Source of the DNA: Hyphomicrobiaceae bacterium
GTDB taxonomy: Bacteria; Pseudomonadota; Alphaproteobacteria; Rhizobiales; Xanthobacteraceae
Assembly: GCA_947472885.1 (NCBI GenBank)
Contig: CANJBX010000007.1
Coordinates: forward strand, 1 to 64,000
Length of the DNA stretch: 64,000 nt
Direction: 5' to 3'
In this document: one piece after another, positions 55,445 to 64,000 of the stretch
How the letters are laid out: every line of letters starts with the position of its first letter
How positions within the stretch are numbered: the first letter of the stretch is position 1
The notes under the pieces: model-generated
Databases searched by the model: none
What the model saw: the letters and a program-made list of their open reading frames with translations, nothing else
What the model was told of the DNA's origin: nothing
Program-made: the position numbers and the translations under genes

Positions 55445-56731
55445 ATGTCGTATCCTGCTGCTGCCCACCATCATCCCGGCGACCGCTACGCCCATCGCGA
55501 AGCGGCGCGTGTGCAGCCGCGCACGGCTGCGCCGCAACAGCGTATTGCCGCAGGCGACTACACACTGGTTCACCGCGGCAAGCTCGTCCGCGCGGGGCCA
55601 GTTGCGTTCTGGACCCTCGTCGGCACGCTGGTCATCATGGCCGGCTGGACGATGGTGACGGTGACGTACTTCGCGTTTCAGGACGACGTGTTGACACGGC
55701 TGATCGCGCGTCAGGCCGAGATGCAATACGCCTACGAAGACCGCATCGCGGACATGCGTACGCAAGTCGATCGCGTCACCAGCCGTCAAATGCTCGACCA
55801 GGAACAGGTCGAGCAGAAACTCGATCAGATTTCAAAACGCCAGGCGATGCTGGAATCCCGCGCCAACGCACTCGGCAACCTCGCCGGCGATCCCGGCGTT
55901 ACCGGCTCGGTCAAGCCGAACGGACGCGATCAGCGCAAACCGTCTCCCATCGGCGACGGCGCAAGCCTTGAGCCGCGCGGCTTCTCGGCTATCGTTGCCC
56001 GCTTCACCGGACGCGCACCCGCCGGCGGCATGAATGGCTCGCTCGCCAGACTTCAGGACTCGATCGAACGCGTTGAGACCAAGCAATCGAACTCGCTGGC
56101 GAACATCGAGGAAAGCTACAGCTCCAAGGCGCGGCGCATTCGCAGCGTTCTCGCCGAAGTCGGCGTCGGTCCCGGCAAGGCGCCGGCCGACGCGGTCGGC
56201 GGACCTTATGTTCCGGTCAAGATGCCCATCGACAACAATGCTTTCGAGAAGCAGTTGCGCCGCATCAGCACCGCGAAGTCTTATGTCGAGCAACTCAACA
56301 AGACCGTGACCGCCGTTCCGCTGCGCCAGCCGCTGCCGGGCGAACTCGATCAAAGCTCCGGCTTCGGCGTGCGTGCCGACCCGTTCCTGCGCCGTCCGGC
56401 CATGCATACCGGCCTCGATTTCCGCGGCGATGTTGGTGACCCGGTGCGCGCGACGGCCTCGGGCACCGTCGCAACCGCTGGCTGGAATGGCGGCTACGGC
56501 AAGATGGTCGAGATCGAGCACGCCAATGGGCTCGCGACACGCTACGGCCACTTGTCCTCGATTGAAGTGCGCGAAGGCCAGACCATCAGGCCTGGCCAGA
56601 TCATCGGACGCATCGGCTCGACCGGACGTTCCACCGGCCCGCATCTCCACTACGAGACACGGGTCGAAGGCGATGCGGTCGATCCGACCAGATTTCTGCG
56701 CGCGGGCGCCAAGCTTGGGCTGATGCAGTAA
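55445..56731 (+). CDS. M23-family peptidoglycan endopeptidase, membrane-anchored
   Basis: A 428-residue protein: cytoplasmic start (about 50 residues), one membrane helix (FWTLVGTLVIMAGWTMVTVTY), a coiled-coil region, and a C-terminal LytM/M23 domain. Zinc ligands His321 and Asp325 (HTGLD) and His402 within HLH (400-402) are intact, so it is probably catalytically active in cell-wall cutting or division. The ATG at 55445 follows GGGAG; an upstream in-frame ATG at 55406 is also possible. Confidence 0.9.
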   Translation: MSYPAAAHHHPGDRYAHREAARVQPRTAAPQQRIAAGDYTLVHRGKLVRAGPVAFWTLVGTLVIMAGWTMVTVTYFAFQDDVLTRLIARQAEMQYAYEDRIADMRTQVDRVTSRQMLDQEQVEQKLDQISKRQAMLESRANALGNLAGDPGVTGSVKPNGRDQRKPSPIGDGASLEPRGFSAIVARFTGRAPAGGMNGSLARLQDSIERVETKQSNSLANIEESYSSKARRIRSVLAEVGVGPGKAPADAVGGPYVPVKMPIDNNAFEKQLRRISTAKSYVEQLNKTVTAVPLRQPLPGELDQSSGFGVRADPFLRRPAMHTGLDFRGDVGDPVRATASGTVATAGWNGGYGKMVEIEHANGLATRYGHLSSIEVREGQTIRPGQIIGRIGSTGRSTGPHLHYETRVEGDAVDPTRFLRAGAKLGLMQ

Positions 56732-56740
56732 ACCGGCGCT

Positions 56741-57706
56741 TCAATCCACCTTCGCGCCAGACGCCTTCACGACCTTCGCCCATTTCTCGGTTTCGGCCTC
56801 GTTGATCTTGCCGAATTCTTCCGCCGTACCGGGCATCGGAATGCCGCCAAGCTCCGTGAGCTTCGCCAGCATCTTCTCGTCCTTGAGCGCGGCGTTGATT
56901 TCCTTGTTCAGCTTCTCGATCACTTCCTTGGGTGTGCCCTTGGGTACGCCAACGCCAAACCAGGCGCTGCCTTCATAGCCCTTCACCGTCTCACCGACCG
57001 TCGGAACATCCGGCAGCGCCTTGGAGCGAACCTCGGTCGTGACACCGAGCGGCCGCAGCTTGCCGGCGCGGATATGCTCGATCGACGACGGCATGTTGTC
57101 GAACATCACCTGCACCTGCCCGCCCAGCATGTCCGTCAGGGCCGGCGCCGACCCGCGATAGGGCACGTGGATCAGATCGACCCCTGCCATCAGCTTGAAA
57201 AGTTCGCCAGACAGATGGATCGACGTGCCGTTGCCGGACGATGCCATGTTGATCTTGCCGGGATTGGCCTTGGCGTAGGTGATGAACTCCGCGACGGTCT
57301 TCACCGGCACGCTCGGATGGACTTCCATCACGTTTGGCACGCGGATGAATCCGGCGACCGGCATGATGTCACGCAGGAAGTTGAACTTGAGATTCTGATA
57401 GAGCGTGGCGTTGATCGCGTTCGCCGGGTTGACCAGTAAAAGCGTATAGCCGTCGGCCGGTGAATTCACGACCGCCTCGGTGCCGATGTTGTTGCCCGCG
57501 CCCGGACGGTTCTCGATCACGAACTGCTGGCCGAGACGATCCTGCAACCATTGCCCGAAGATACGCGCGAGAATGTCGGTCGATCCGCCGGCGGGATAGC
57601 CGACGATCCATTTTACGGGCCGGTTCGGATAATCGTCGGCGCGCGCGGTCAACGACAGCGAAACCAGTGCAGCCAAGCCAAAAGCAATAACGCCTGCGCG
57701 CCTCAT
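56741..57706 (-). CDS. Bug/TctC-family periplasmic binding protein
   Basis: A 321-residue binding protein with a signal peptide (cleavage after ARA) and family motifs WIVGYPAGGSTDILARI, FVIENRPGAG and HVPYRGSAPALTDML. The ATG at 57706 follows a strong GGGAGG. It is the third Bug protein in the window, again without permease genes. Ligand unknown. Confidence 0.9.
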   Translation of the reverse strand: MRRAGVIAFGLAALVSLSLTARADDYPNRPVKWIVGYPAGGSTDILARIFGQWLQDRLGQQFVIENRPGAGNNIGTEAVVNSPADGYTLLLVNPANAINATLYQNLKFNFLRDIMPVAGFIRVPNVMEVHPSVPVKTVAEFITYAKANPGKINMASSGNGTSIHLSGELFKLMAGVDLIHVPYRGSAPALTDMLGGQVQVMFDNMPSSIEHIRAGKLRPLGVTTEVRSKALPDVPTVGETVKGYEGSAWFGVGVPKGTPKEVIEKLNKEINAALKDEKMLAKLTELGGIPMPGTAEEFGKINEAETEKWAKVVKASGAKVD

Positions 57707-58011
57707 AACGACCTCCCCTGAGATGCCGGTGACTTTGCGCCCCGGCGTTATTGCAGCCATCTTAAATGGGCTTGGGCAAAGCTGTCATCGCCAAAAAGCA
57801 CGCAATAACGCCCGGAAATGCGGCTCTCAGCCCAAAGTCCTGGGATTTTGCGGAGTTGGGGCCGATGTCAGGTCAATTCGTGTAAATACCACTTTATTGA
57901 TCATCGCCGGACGTTATATCTCCCTTAAATTGTACGCCCTAGGCTGCCGGTTCGGAGGCGATCCAGAGGGCAGTCGGAGTGGCGTCGGCAGCGTTCGAGT
58001 TTTGGGGAAAT
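57707..58011. other. Divergent intergenic region, no feature recognised
   Basis: This 305-bp gap separates the Bug gene from the GGDEF-EAL gene. It has an AT-rich portion around 57885-57930 suited to promoters, but I see no clear box or small gene. Confidence 0.5.
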
Positions 58012-60663
58012 ATGCGCCAGTGGGCGCGCGTCGCGCTAAACGCCACGACCTGTCTTGCCCTCGCCATGATCGCCCTGCTGTGGGTATTCACGGCGTTTCA
58101 TATCAAAACCGAACACGACAAAACCGTCGATGAAGCCGCGCATAACGCAGAGAATCTCGCGCGCGTGTTCGAAGAACACATCATCCGCTCGATCAAGGGC
58201 GTCGATCGCGCGCTGCTGCTGATCCGCGACTGCTACACGCAAGATGCCAGCCCCGCCCAGTTGAAAAACTGGTACGAAAGCATCAGCCGCCTGCCCGACA
58301 TCCGCATGCATCTGTCGATCATCGGCGCTGACGGCTATTTCAAATCCACCAGCCTCGGCTCGGAATACAACAGCCTCAATTTCAGCGACCGCGACTACTT
58401 CAAGGCCCACATCAACAACCCCAACGACACGCTGTTCATCGGGGAACCGCTGCTCGGCCGCGCGACCGGCAAATGGTCGATTGTGATCTCGCGCCGGATC
58501 AACGGCCCTAACGGCGAATTCGCCGGCGTATCGGCGGCCTCAATCGACCCGTATCAACTGGCGCAATTCTACGAAACAATCGACATCGGCAAGCTCGGCT
58601 TCATTTCGCTGATCGGCCTCGACGGCAAGCTGCGCGCGCGCGGCGGCATGGATGCCAACATGCTGGGGCGGACCATCGTCAATCTGTCGTTGCTGTCCCT
58701 CATCAAGGAAAAGCCGGCGGGCAATTACTGGGGCCTTACCTACGATGGCGGCAATCGCCTCATCACCTATCGCGCGGTGAAGGACTACCCGCTCATCGTC
58801 ACCGTTGCGCTCGCCGAGGACGAGGTCTTCGCCACCCATTGGCACAACTCACGCAACTATCACCTGTTGGCGGCTGGCCTCACCCTGCTGATCCTGGGTG
58901 TCGTCGTGCTGGGCATTCGCCATCACGCCCGCCTGCAGCGCGCCCGCACGGCGCTGGCCGCCAGCGACATCGAAGCGCATAAAAAATCCCGCGAACTCGA
59001 AGTCACGCTGGATAACATGCAGCACGGCATCATGATGGTCGATGCCGATAATAACGTCGCCGTCATCAACAAACGCGCGATAGCGCTACTTGATCTTCCC
59101 GAGGACGTTGCCCGCACGCGGCCGAAACACTCCGACATCATCGACTTTCAGCGCAGGCGCGGCGAATTCGGCGACCCGGACGCAAAGGACGACGCGATTT
59201 CGCGCGAAGTGTTCACGCACGTCATGCGCACCCGCGAACCGTCGGTTTTCGAGCACCAGCGCCCCAATGGCGTAACATTGAAGGTCACCAGCGTGCCGCT
59301 CGCCGAGGGCGGTCTGGTGCGCGTGTTCGCGGACGTTACCGAACGCAAGCGTAACGAGGCGCAGGTCGCTTACATGATCCGCCACGATATCCTGACCGGG
59401 CTCGCCAACCGCGTGATGCTGCATGAGCGGATGATGGATGCCGCCGGGCGGCTGCGGCACCATCAGGTTGCATTCGCCGTACTCGGTCTCGACCTCGACC
59501 GTTTCAAGGCTGTGAACGATACGCTTGGACATCCGATTGGCGACAAGCTGCTGCAGCAGATTGCCAGACGTCTCGAAGCCAGCGTCCGCGACATCGACGT
59601 CGTCGCGCGGTTTGGCGGCGACGAATTCACCATCCTTGTGAGCAACCAGGGCCGGTCCGACGACCTGAATGCGTTGGCCGCGAGGCTCATCGAGCAGGTC
59701 AGCGCGCCTTACACGATTGACGGCCATAACATCAATGTCGGCACCAGCATCGCCATCGCACCGGAAGACGGCACCGATCCCGACCTGTTGCTCAAGAACG
59801 CCGATCTCGCGCTCTACAAGGCCAAGTCCGAAGGCCGCAATTGCTTCCGCTACTTCGAAACGGCAATGGACGCAGACATGCAGTTCCGCCGGCTTGTTGA
59901 AATGGAACTGCGCAACGCCATCAAGAACAACGAGCTGGTGCTGCACTATCAGCCGGTCATCGACATCTCGAACAACCGCATCATCGGTGGCGAGGCGCTG
60001 ATCCGGTGGAACCATCCGACGCGTGGCCTTGTCTATCCTGGCGACTTCATCAGCCTCGCCGAGGAAACCGGCCTGATCGGCGCTATAGGCGACTGGGTAC
60101 TACGCACCGCCTGCAAGGAAGCCGCGCACTGGGCGCCCCATACGAAGATCGCCGTCAATGTATCGGCGGCGCAATTCAAACGGCCGGACCTGATCGGCGT
60201 CATCGCGCAGGCGCTGGAACTGTCAGGATTGCCGCCGCACCGGCTGGAACTCGAAATCACCGAGTCCGTGCTGCTGCAAGGCGACGACGATCACCTCTCG
60301 ACGCTGGAGCTGCTGTCGCAGCTCGGCATTCGCATCGCGCTCGACGATTTCGGCACCGGCTACTCGTCGTTCTCGTACCTGCGCAAGTTCAAGTTCGACA
60401 CGATCAAGATCGACCGTTCGTTCGTGAATGAACTGCCGGAGTGCGCGGACTGCGGCGCGATCATCACCGCCATTGCCGGACTTGCGCGCAGCATGGGCGT
60501 TTCGACAACCGCGGAAGGCGTCGAAACGCAGCACCAGTTTGAGTGGCTCAAGCTCGCCGGCTGCACGCATGTGCAGGGCTATCTGTTCAGCAAGGCTGTC
60601 GCTCCCATGGAATTCCGGGAGCGCCTTGAGGCTAGCCTGAAGCGCAAAGAGAAAGCGGCCTGA
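58012..60663 (+). CDS. Cache-PAS-GGDEF-EAL c-di-GMP enzyme
   Basis: An 883-residue membrane protein. An N-terminal helix (about 8-25), a periplasmic double-Cache-like sensor, a second helix (LLAAGLTLLILGVVVLGI), a PAS-like domain (about 330-450), then GGDEF (GGDEF 535-539) and EAL (EAL 661-663) domains. Both catalytic motifs look intact, with DDFGTGYSS for EAL metal binding. RDID ahead of GGDEF is a good inhibitory site. It can probably both make and break c-di-GMP. The ATG at 58012 follows GGGGA; an upstream GTG at 57979 is less likely. Confidence 0.93.
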   Translation: MRQWARVALNATTCLALAMIALLWVFTAFHIKTEHDKTVDEAAHNAENLARVFEEHIIRSIKGVDRALLLIRDCYTQDASPAQLKNWYESISRLPDIRMHLSIIGADGYFKSTSLGSEYNSLNFSDRDYFKAHINNPNDTLFIGEPLLGRATGKWSIVISRRINGPNGEFAGVSAASIDPYQLAQFYETIDIGKLGFISLIGLDGKLRARGGMDANMLGRTIVNLSLLSLIKEKPAGNYWGLTYDGGNRLITYRAVKDYPLIVTVALAEDEVFATHWHNSRNYHLLAAGLTLLILGVVVLGIRHHARLQRARTALAASDIEAHKKSRELEVTLDNMQHGIMMVDADNNVAVINKRAIALLDLPEDVARTRPKHSDIIDFQRRRGEFGDPDAKDDAISREVFTHVMRTREPSVFEHQRPNGVTLKVTSVPLAEGGLVRVFADVTERKRNEAQVAYMIRHDILTGLANRVMLHERMMDAAGRLRHHQVAFAVLGLDLDRFKAVNDTLGHPIGDKLLQQIARRLEASVRDIDVVARFGGDEFTILVSNQGRSDDLNALAARLIEQVSAPYTIDGHNINVGTSIAIAPEDGTDPDLLLKNADLALYKAKSEGRNCFRYFETAMDADMQFRRLVEMELRNAIKNNELVLHYQPVIDISNNRIIGGEALIRWNHPTRGLVYPGDFISLAEETGLIGAIGDWVLRTACKEAAHWAPHTKIAVNVSAAQFKRPDLIGVIAQALELSGLPPHRLELEITESVLLQGDDDHLSTLELLSQLGIRIALDDFGTGYSSFSYLRKFKFDTIKIDRSFVNELPECADCGAIITAIAGLARSMGVSTTAEGVETQHQFEWLKLAGCTHVQGYLFSKAVAPMEFRERLEASLKRKEKAA

Positions 60664-60673
60664 CTAACGCAGC

Positions 60674-61805
60674 TCAGTCGACGTCTTCGACCTGCGTCGG
60701 GCCGCCACCGAACGCACGCTGCGCCAGAGTCGCCTCCATGAACTTGTCGAGATCGCCGTCGAGTACGCCACTGGTGTCCGACGTCTGCACGCCGGTCCGC
60801 AGGTCCTTCACCATCTGATATGGCTGCAGCACATACGAGCGGATCTGATGGCCAAAACCGATATCGGTCTTGGCGGCCTGATCGGCAGCGGCTTGCTCTT
60901 CCCGCCGCTTCAATTCGCGTTGATAAAGTTTCGCGCGCAGCAAGTCCCAGGCTATCGCGCGATTGCGGTGCTGCGAACGGTCCTGCTGGCACATCACGAC
61001 GACGCCAGTCGGGATATGTGTCAGGCGGATTGCCGATTCCGTCTTGTTGACGTGCTGACCGCCAGCGCCCTGCGACCGCATGGTATCGACCTTCACGTCG
61101 GCCTCGTTGATGTCGATGACAATGCGGTCATCGACAACCGGATAGACGGTCAATCCGGCAAACGACGTGTGACGGCGCGCATTCGAGTCGAACGGCGAGA
61201 TACGCACCAGCCGGTGCACGCCGGCTTCGGTCTTGAGCCAGCCATAAGCGTTATGGCCCTTGACCTGAATGGTCGCTGACTTGATTCCGGCTTCGTCGCC
61301 GCTGGTCTCTTCAAGATACTCGACCTTGAAGTCATGCTTCTCGGCCCAGCGCGTATACATGCGCAGCAGGATGTTCGCCCAGTCCTGGCTTTCGGTCCCG
61401 CCGGAGCCGGCGTGAACTTCGACATAGGTGTCGCAGGAATCGGCTTCGCCGGAAAGCAGCGCTTCCATTTCGCGCCGGCCGACTTCGGTTTGCACGTTGC
61501 GCAGCGCGTCTTCCGCTTCGGCGACAACGCCCTGATCCTTCTCGGCCTCACCGAGTTCAATCATCCCGATATTGTCTTCGAGATCGCGGTCAACGCGCTC
61601 CAGCGCATTCAGGCTGTCTTCGAGCGAGGTGCGCTCCTGCATCAGGCGCTGGGCCTTCTGCGGATCGTTCCAAAGACCTGCGTCCTCGGCCATCCTGTTG
61701 AGTTCGTTCAGACGCTCGCGCGCTTTCGGTACGTCAAAGATGCCTCCTCAGCAGTCCAATGGACCGCTTGATGTCTTCGACGAGCTTTTCGGTTTCTGCG
61801 CGCAT
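60674..61805 (-). CDS. prfB: Peptide chain release factor 2 with programmed +1 frameshift
   Basis: RF2, which ends translation at UGA and UAA. It has the SPF anticodon-like motif (RISPFDSN) and the GGQ motif (GAGGQHVNK). The gene is read in two frames: 23 codons from the ATG at 61805 (MRAETEKLVEDIKRSIGLLR...) lead to an in-frame UGA at 61734-61736. The slip site CTT TGA C is preceded by AGGAGG, as in the classic RF2 self-regulating frameshift; after +1 the frame continues DVPKARERL and into the main part. Low RF2 promotes the frameshift, so synthesis is autoregulated. Confidence 0.95.
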
Positions 61806-61875
61806 AATGAGTGTCCGTTATGGCCCCGGATGTAACGGCTCAGGCGCGTCAGCGCAACCGCCCGGCCTACTTTTG

Positions 61876-64000
61876 CTAGTAAAGCCCGTTGCCGCTGCGA
61901 ACGGCCCGGTCCACGTCGGGGCTGACCGCCACCGGCGAACCGTCGGCGTTCATCACGCCGATGATCGAGTTGCTGTCCGGCGGCGCGGTACCCGGCTTGA
62001 ACGCCTCAAGAATGGCCGGGCCACCGGACGAGGCCCGCATGCCGCTCTTGGGATCGATACGAATGAGCTTGATGCCCGGCGGCACGCGGAACGGAACCGC
62101 AGGACGATCCGCGAGCGCAACCTTGAGGAAGTCGCGCACGATGGGAGCCGCCAGCGCGCCGCCCGTCGCTCTTCCGCCAATCGAACGCGGCTTATCGTAG
62201 CCGAGATAAACACCGACTGCGACTTCCGGCGTGAACCCAATGAACCAGACGTCCTTTACGTCGTTGGTCGTGCCGGTCTTGCCGGCGACCGGCTTGCCGA
62301 CGTCACGCAGCGCGGTGCCAGTGCCGCGCTGAACTGCGCCTTCCATCATCGAGGTGATCTGGTAGGCCGTCATCGGATCGAGCACCTGCTCGCGGCGGTC
62401 GATCACCGCAGGCTCCGCCTGGCTCGCCCATTTCTCGGCATCGCAGCCGCGGCACTCGCGCTGGTCCTGCTTGAAGATGGTGCGGCCGTAACGGTCCTGC
62501 ACGCGGTCGATCAACGTCGCCGTGACCCGCTTGCCACCATTGGCGAACATCGAATACGCGGTCGTCATCCGCATGACCGTCGTCTCGCCGGCGCCCAGCG
62601 AGTAGGACAGGAAGTTCGGCAAATTGTCGTAGACGCCAAAGCGCCGCGCATACTCGCCGATCAGCGGCATGCCGATGTCCTGCGCAAGCCGCACGGTCAT
62701 GACGTTACGCGAATGCTCGATGCCGAATCGCAGGGTCTGCGGGCCGTAGAATTTGCCGGCCTCGTAGTTTTCCGGCCGCCACGGCGGTTGCCCCGCGCCC
62801 TGATCGATTTCAATCGGCGCGTCGATCACGACCGTTGAAGGCGTGTATCCGTTGTCGAGCGCCGCCGAATAGACCAGCGGCTTGAACGACGAACCCGGCT
62901 GGCGCATCGCCTGCGTCGCGCGGTCGAACTGGCTCTGATCGAACGAGAACCCACCGACAATGGCCTGCACGCGGCCAGTGTTGGGCTCCATCACCACCAT
63001 GGCGCCGGAAATTTCCGGCACCTGCCGCATGCGGAACTGCACTGTATCATTTGGGGCCAGCGGCTGGACATAGACAACGTCGCCGGCGTTCAGGACCTGA
63101 CTGACCTTGGTGATGCCGCCCCTCGGCGCTGCGCCCGCCGCGGGCTTCGCCCATTTGATCCCATCGACCGGCACATTGCCGATCTGACGCTCGCGCACGA
63201 CCGCACCACCCGGCTCGCGTGCCGGCTGGAACCCGATACGCGCCGACTGGTCGTTGACATCGAGCACGACCGCGAGCCGCCACGGCGATATGTCGGAGAG
63301 TGCGCGCACGTCCGCAAGCTTGACGCCCCAATCGCCGGCCGCGAGATCGAGTTTGGTCACCGGACCACGATAGCCCTGTGCCTCGTCATACCTGATGAGG
63401 CCATTGGTAAATGCCTTGCGCGCCATCGACTGGATTTTCGGATCGAGCGTGGTGCGTACCGACAGGCCGCCCTCGTACAGCTTCTTCTCGCCGTACTTCT
63501 CCAGCACTTCGCGACGGACTTCCTCGGCGAAATATTCGGCGGCGAAAATATGCGCGCCGCGGGTACGCTGCGCGACGACGAGCGGCGTCTTGCGCGCGGC
63601 TTCAGATTCGGCGGCGGTGATGAAGCCATCGTCGCGCATACGTTCGATCACGTAGTTGCGGCGCTCGATGGCGCGTTCGCGGTTACGGAACGGATGCAAT
63701 TCGCTCGGCGCCTTCGGCAGCGCGGCGAGATAGGCCGCCTCCGCAATCGTCAGTTCATGCACCGACTTGTCGAAGTAGAGCAGCGATGCTGCCGCGACGC
63801 CGTAGGCGGAAAAGCCGAGATAGATTTCGTTGAGATAGAGTTCGAGAATCTTCTCTTTCGAATAGGTGCGTTCGATCTTGAGCGACAGCAGCGCTTCCTT
63901 GATCTTGCGCTCGAACGAAACTTCGTTGGTCAAAAGAAAGTTCTTGGCAACCTGCTGGGTGATCGTCGAAGCGCCCTGCGGACGGCGGCTGCTGCCGATG
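61876..64000 (-). CDS. Class A penicillin-binding protein (PBP1A type), 5' end missing
   Basis: At least 707 residues of a bifunctional murein synthase; the first part lies beyond the right edge (the frame is open to position 64000). The visible start includes the glycosyltransferase motif GASTITQQVAKNF, LYLNEIYLG and a transpeptidase domain with SSFK (SxxK catalytic serine) and KTGTTND. It builds glycan strands and cross-links them. The C-terminal stop is at 61876. Confidence 0.95.
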   Translation of the reverse strand, partial: IGSSRRPQGASTITQQVAKNFLLTNEVSFERKIKEALLSLKIERTYSKEKILELYLNEIYLGFSAYGVAAASLLYFDKSVHELTIAEAAYLAALPKAPSELHPFRNRERAIERRNYVIERMRDDGFITAAESEAARKTPLVVAQRTRGAHIFAAEYFAEEVRREVLEKYGEKKLYEGGLSVRTTLDPKIQSMARKAFTNGLIRYDEAQGYRGPVTKLDLAAGDWGVKLADVRALSDISPWRLAVVLDVNDQSARIGFQPAREPGGAVVRERQIGNVPVDGIKWAKPAAGAAPRGGITKVSQVLNAGDVVYVQPLAPNDTVQFRMRQVPEISGAMVVMEPNTGRVQAIVGGFSFDQSQFDRATQAMRQPGSSFKPLVYSAALDNGYTPSTVVIDAPIEIDQGAGQPPWRPENYEAGKFYGPQTLRFGIEHSRNVMTVRLAQDIGMPLIGEYARRFGVYDNLPNFLSYSLGAGETTVMRMTTAYSMFANGGKRVTATLIDRVQDRYGRTIFKQDQRECRGCDAEKWASQAEPAVIDRREQVLDPMTAYQITSMMEGAVQRGTGTALRDVGKPVAGKTGTTNDVKDVWFIGFTPEVAVGVYLGYDKPRSIGGRATGGALAAPIVRDFLKVALADRPAVPFRVPPGIKLIRIDPKSGMRASSGGPAILEAFKPGTAPPDSNSIIGVMNADGSPVAVSPDVDRAVRSGNGLY

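Noticed and set aside
61694-61805. Separate small gene upstream of release factor 2
   Set aside because: It is the first part of prfB, joined by the programmed frameshift.

Overview
The window is GC-rich, densely packed bacterial chromosome, read as an alphaproteobacterium of the Hyphomicrobiales (Bradyrhizobiaceae/Xanthobacteraceae type). The support is: the aminotransferase-hom-glpX-recJ gene order; a long iscS-like-sufB-x-sufC-sufD-sufS-sufT-sufA operon behind two boxes that look like Irr iron-control elements; several TctC/Bug solute-binding proteins without their membrane partners; class I PhaC; and families of palindromic intergenic repeats of the kind common in rhizobial genomes. The genus is inference. 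I saw no tRNA, rRNA or CRISPR array.

Layout. 1-66 is the 5' end of a transposase running off the left edge. 143-3003 (minus) is a sulfur-oxidation locus, soxW-soxY-soxZ followed by a fused soxX-soxA gene. 3866-10589 (minus) is a housekeeping run: aminotransferase, hom, glpX, dienelactone hydrolase, GNAT acetyltransferase, recJ. 10776-18850 holds a small lipoprotein, phaC, a MAPEG protein, argC with a PaiB-like gene, dedA and parE. 19025-29926 holds a sensor diguanylate cyclase, a POT peptide transporter, a TPR protein, a glycosyltransferase, rhlE, a second diguanylate cyclase, three small genes and a TRAP binding protein. 30043-38552 (minus) is a TfoX-like gene and the suf operon. 38798-48301 holds an alpha/beta hydrolase, two Bug proteins, a flavin monooxygenase and a second sulfur locus in which an isoquinoline-oxidoreductase-like molybdenum hydroxylase (iorAB type) is joined to soxX-soxY-soxZ-soxA. 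48303-64000 holds anmK, tyrS, a giant AsmA/YhdP-like protein, a Bcp peroxiredoxin, an M23 endopeptidase, a third Bug protein, a GGDEF-EAL protein, prfB with its programmed frameshift, and most of a class A penicillin-binding protein.

How the genes work together. The two sox loci are different in kind. The first has a canonical SoxY arm ending GGCGG and a single polypeptide carrying the whole SoxXA function. The second has separate SoxX and SoxA, and a SoxY whose last residues (AACLEGTN) depart from the normal swinging arm; it is coupled to an exported molybdenum hydroxylase. No soxB or soxCD is visible here. The ior-sox cluster is the best candidate in the window for an undescribed system: a periplasmic hydroxylase that may hand electrons to SoxXA-type cytochromes, or products to a modified SoxYZ carrier. 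The neighbouring aromatic monooxygenase and two Bug binding proteins fit uptake and oxidation of organic, possibly heterocyclic, compounds. Iron is the other theme, with boxes resembling Irr sites in front of suf and a weaker look-alike in front of ior.
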